Source: an uncultured Acetatifactor sp. (lineage in GTDB: Bacteria > Bacillota > Clostridia > Lachnospirales > Lachnospiraceae). From it: DNA of 61,750 nucleotides. Within the stretch, counting starts at the first letter, position 1. Each line of letters opens with the position of its first letter. Position numbers and translations under genes: made by a program. Location of the stretch: contig CAJUJN010000024.1 of the NCBI GenBank assembly GCA_910586775.1, forward strand, positions 1-61,750, in the 5' to 3' direction. Below are positions 60,403 through 61,750 of this stretch, piece by piece. The notes under the pieces were generated by a model, which worked only from the letters and a program-made list of their open reading frames with translations, was not told the DNA's origin and made no database searches.

Positions 60403-61010
60403 AACTACACCTGCATGATGCTTTCGGGAGCAGCCGCATCATATTCCTTTCATTGTTCTATTTTGTTATGATTCCATGGTGCTGTCAGGAAATGGCATTC
60501 GTTCACAATATATAGCTGTGATTTCCGGTATATCACAATACATATTGCGGGAATACAGTTATTCCCCGACAGCCCCTTTCCTGTCGGGTAAAAAATCCCG
60601 CTTGCGGAGTTCTGCGCCGCAAATGCATCGCGTCAGCCGCATCCCCTCTGCTTTTGTGTGCGATAACGCTTTATCGCACAGCGCATCCCTGGGAAGGTTT
60701 TTATTTCATAGGACGAGTTTTCTTATGAAATAAAAAAACGACCGAAAACCCATAATGAGCTTTCAGCCGTTTTGTTCATTGTATAAGATAATCACAATAC
60801 GTCATGAACACAGTTCAAAAAGCCCATTATCCTGATAGACAATAAGCTGTTGCTGCTGGTTCCTGTTCATTTTGCCAACGAAAATGTAAATCATTAATAT
60901 GCTCCCCGACGCTTCCTTTATATTTTTGGTATTCTAGCATGTCTCGGAAAAATTGTCAATAAAAAATTGAAAATTTATTCTAAACAGACCCCTCCGCTCC
61001 GCTTTCCTCA
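60403..61010. other. Noncoding stretch with several hairpins
   Basis: 608 bases without a gene. GTGCGATAA-CGCT-TTATCGCAC is a 9-bp hairpin near 60660; CCCGACAG/CTGTCGGG lies near 60568-60590; TTATTTCATA/TATGAAATAA at about 60702-60734. At 60454-60468 GTTCTATTTTGTTA repeats 14 bases of the recombinase arm at the right end of the spoIIID element. AT-rich DNA at 60880-60975 precedes the end of the next gene. Confidence 0.5.
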
Positions 61011-61750
61011 TCACCCAGGTATTCCAAAACGGACTTCGCAGTCCTTCCGATAGAAGGAAATCCCGCAGCAGTCGATCTTCTTATATCCTTCCGTCCGCAG
61101 TTCATCCATATACTTTTTTTCGTATATCTGCCGCAGCGCCTTTTCCGCGTCGGCTTCCAGTTCATCGATATCCTTTGAAACCTTCAGTTCCAGGATAAAT
61201 GATCTCCCGCGGAGGGAGGGGCTTTTTACCATAATATCGCTGCGTCCGTTACCGGACTCCCGGTTGGATTTCACCAGGTAATTCTCGCTCTGGCTTAAAA
61301 TCCCGGCCAGAAAGCCATGATAGAAATTCTCTGCGCTGTCGTAGAAGCTGATGGTATCAAACAGATGTTCATTCAGAATCTCCTGCATTTTTTCCGCATT
61401 TCCCTCTTCCATGGCACGATAGAAATCCCGGAAATCCTGCTTTTCTATTCGCCTGCGGAACCACCCCAGTATCGTGTTCCGGTAAATGGTTTTCACTTCC
61501 GTGTTGGGAATCCGAACCCGCAGGAAAACAGAGGATTCTTTAAAGTACTCGCTCTGTTTCGTCAGATACCCGGTAAAATAGAGGAAATTCCACAGATTCT
61601 CACCTCTGTCCCGCATATCCTCATAAGTGACTTCTTCATGAACCTGTAACTCCAGCGTTCCGCCGTTCAAAAGCGTCTCAATCTGCCCTTTTGTCTCCCT
61701 GTCAGCCCCGGCTATCATTTCCTTGATGATGTCGTTGGAACTGGTATTGA
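61011..61750 (-). CDS. AAA-ATPase/PD-(D/E)XK protein, C-terminal part (5' end outside window)
   Basis: The frame is open to the window end (NTSSNDIIKEM is the first readable part). It shows LWNFLYFTGYLTK, FYHGFLAGIL, SNRESGNGRSDIMV and SFILELKVSKDIDELE, the nuclease-type core of the same family as 42391-44076, with the D-x(n)-ExK site intact. The chain ends at 61011 with VRFGIPG. The ATPase domain must lie beyond base 61750. Probably a complete gene in the genome. Confidence 0.88.
   Translation of the reverse strand, partial: NTSSNDIIKEMIAGADRETKGQIETLLNGGTLELQVHEEVTYEDMRDRGENLWNFLYFTGYLTKQSEYFKESSVFLRVRIPNTEVKTIYRNTILGWFRRRIEKQDFRDFYRAMEEGNAEKMQEILNEHLFDTISFYDSAENFYHGFLAGILSQSENYLVKSNRESGNGRSDIMVKSPSLRGRSFILELKVSKDIDELEADAEKALRQIYEKKYMDELRTEGYKKIDCCGISFYRKDCEVRFGIPG

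Overview
The window looks like chromosomal DNA of a spore-forming anaerobe of the Clostridia, most probably a gut Lachnospiraceae. The evidence is an oxygen-sensitive pyruvate formate-lyase locus, the Firmicutes gene order rpsF-ssb-rpsR / gdpP-rplI-dnaB, the sporulation regulator SpoIIID, polysaccharide-degrading enzymes (GH3, fragments of GH88 and GH31), and many ATPase/PD-(D/E)XK genes of kinds common in gut Clostridia. No rRNA, tRNA or CRISPR array was found.

Layout. 1-2.8 kb: a pyruvate formate-lyase operon in which the glycyl-radical domain is a separate 80-residue gene, followed by the activase and a 2[4Fe-4S] ferredoxin. 2.8-11 kb, minus strand: replication/ribosome core (S6, SSB, S18, c-di-AMP phosphodiesterase, L9, DnaB, a MerR-like regulator) plus DUF951 and DUF218 genes. 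11-24 kb: repeat-rich accessory DNA with Rpn-nuclease relics around a sirtuin, a large DUF4132 gene, a mosaic of AraC/GH88/FlhA fragments, a GH3 enzyme and a GH31 relic. 23.7-24.1 kb: a promoter-to-terminator unit without an ORF (candidate structured RNA). 24.2-28 kb: a two-gene ABC exporter. 28-44 kb: XRE-TPR regulator, Fic protein, ferritin-like protein, EamA transporter, two DUF4143 ATPases, an ATPase/TOPRIM pair that may be antiphage, a SWIM/SNF2 pair, a DUF4317 protein, a TIM-barrel isomerase and an AAA/PD-(D/E)XK protein.

The most important feature is at 44.5-54.1 kb. A 9.25-kb serine-recombinase element splits spoIIID between the codons for His38 and Lys39. The N-terminal half (53895-54026), behind a good sigma-E promoter, and the C-terminal half (44511-44665) rejoin in frame if the DNA between the two TATGTA cores is removed. 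This resembles the developmental skin element in sigK, but in a different sporulation regulator. The recombinase gene lies at the left edge and takes its stop codon from the target DNA. A third att-like junction at 52251-52300 shows that the insertion is a tandem of two units: a recombinase-bearing element (about 7.6 kb; DUF6076-like protein, excisionase-like protein, DUF5348, RepA-like ATPase, MobC without relaxase, a membrane-anchored protein, two ribbon-helix-helix proteins) and a 1.6-kb passenger with no recombinase, which carries an MNT/HEPN toxin-antitoxin pair and a membrane protein.

54.3-61.75 kb: a translationally coupled RecQ-phosphoribosyltransferase/DprA pair, a truncated AAA gene, a divergent methionyl-tRNA synthetase, and an AAA/PD-(D/E)XK gene that runs off the end. 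Several small inverted-repeat elements (probable MITEs) and tandem arrays are scattered through the window. All function calls come from reading the sequence; no database search was run.
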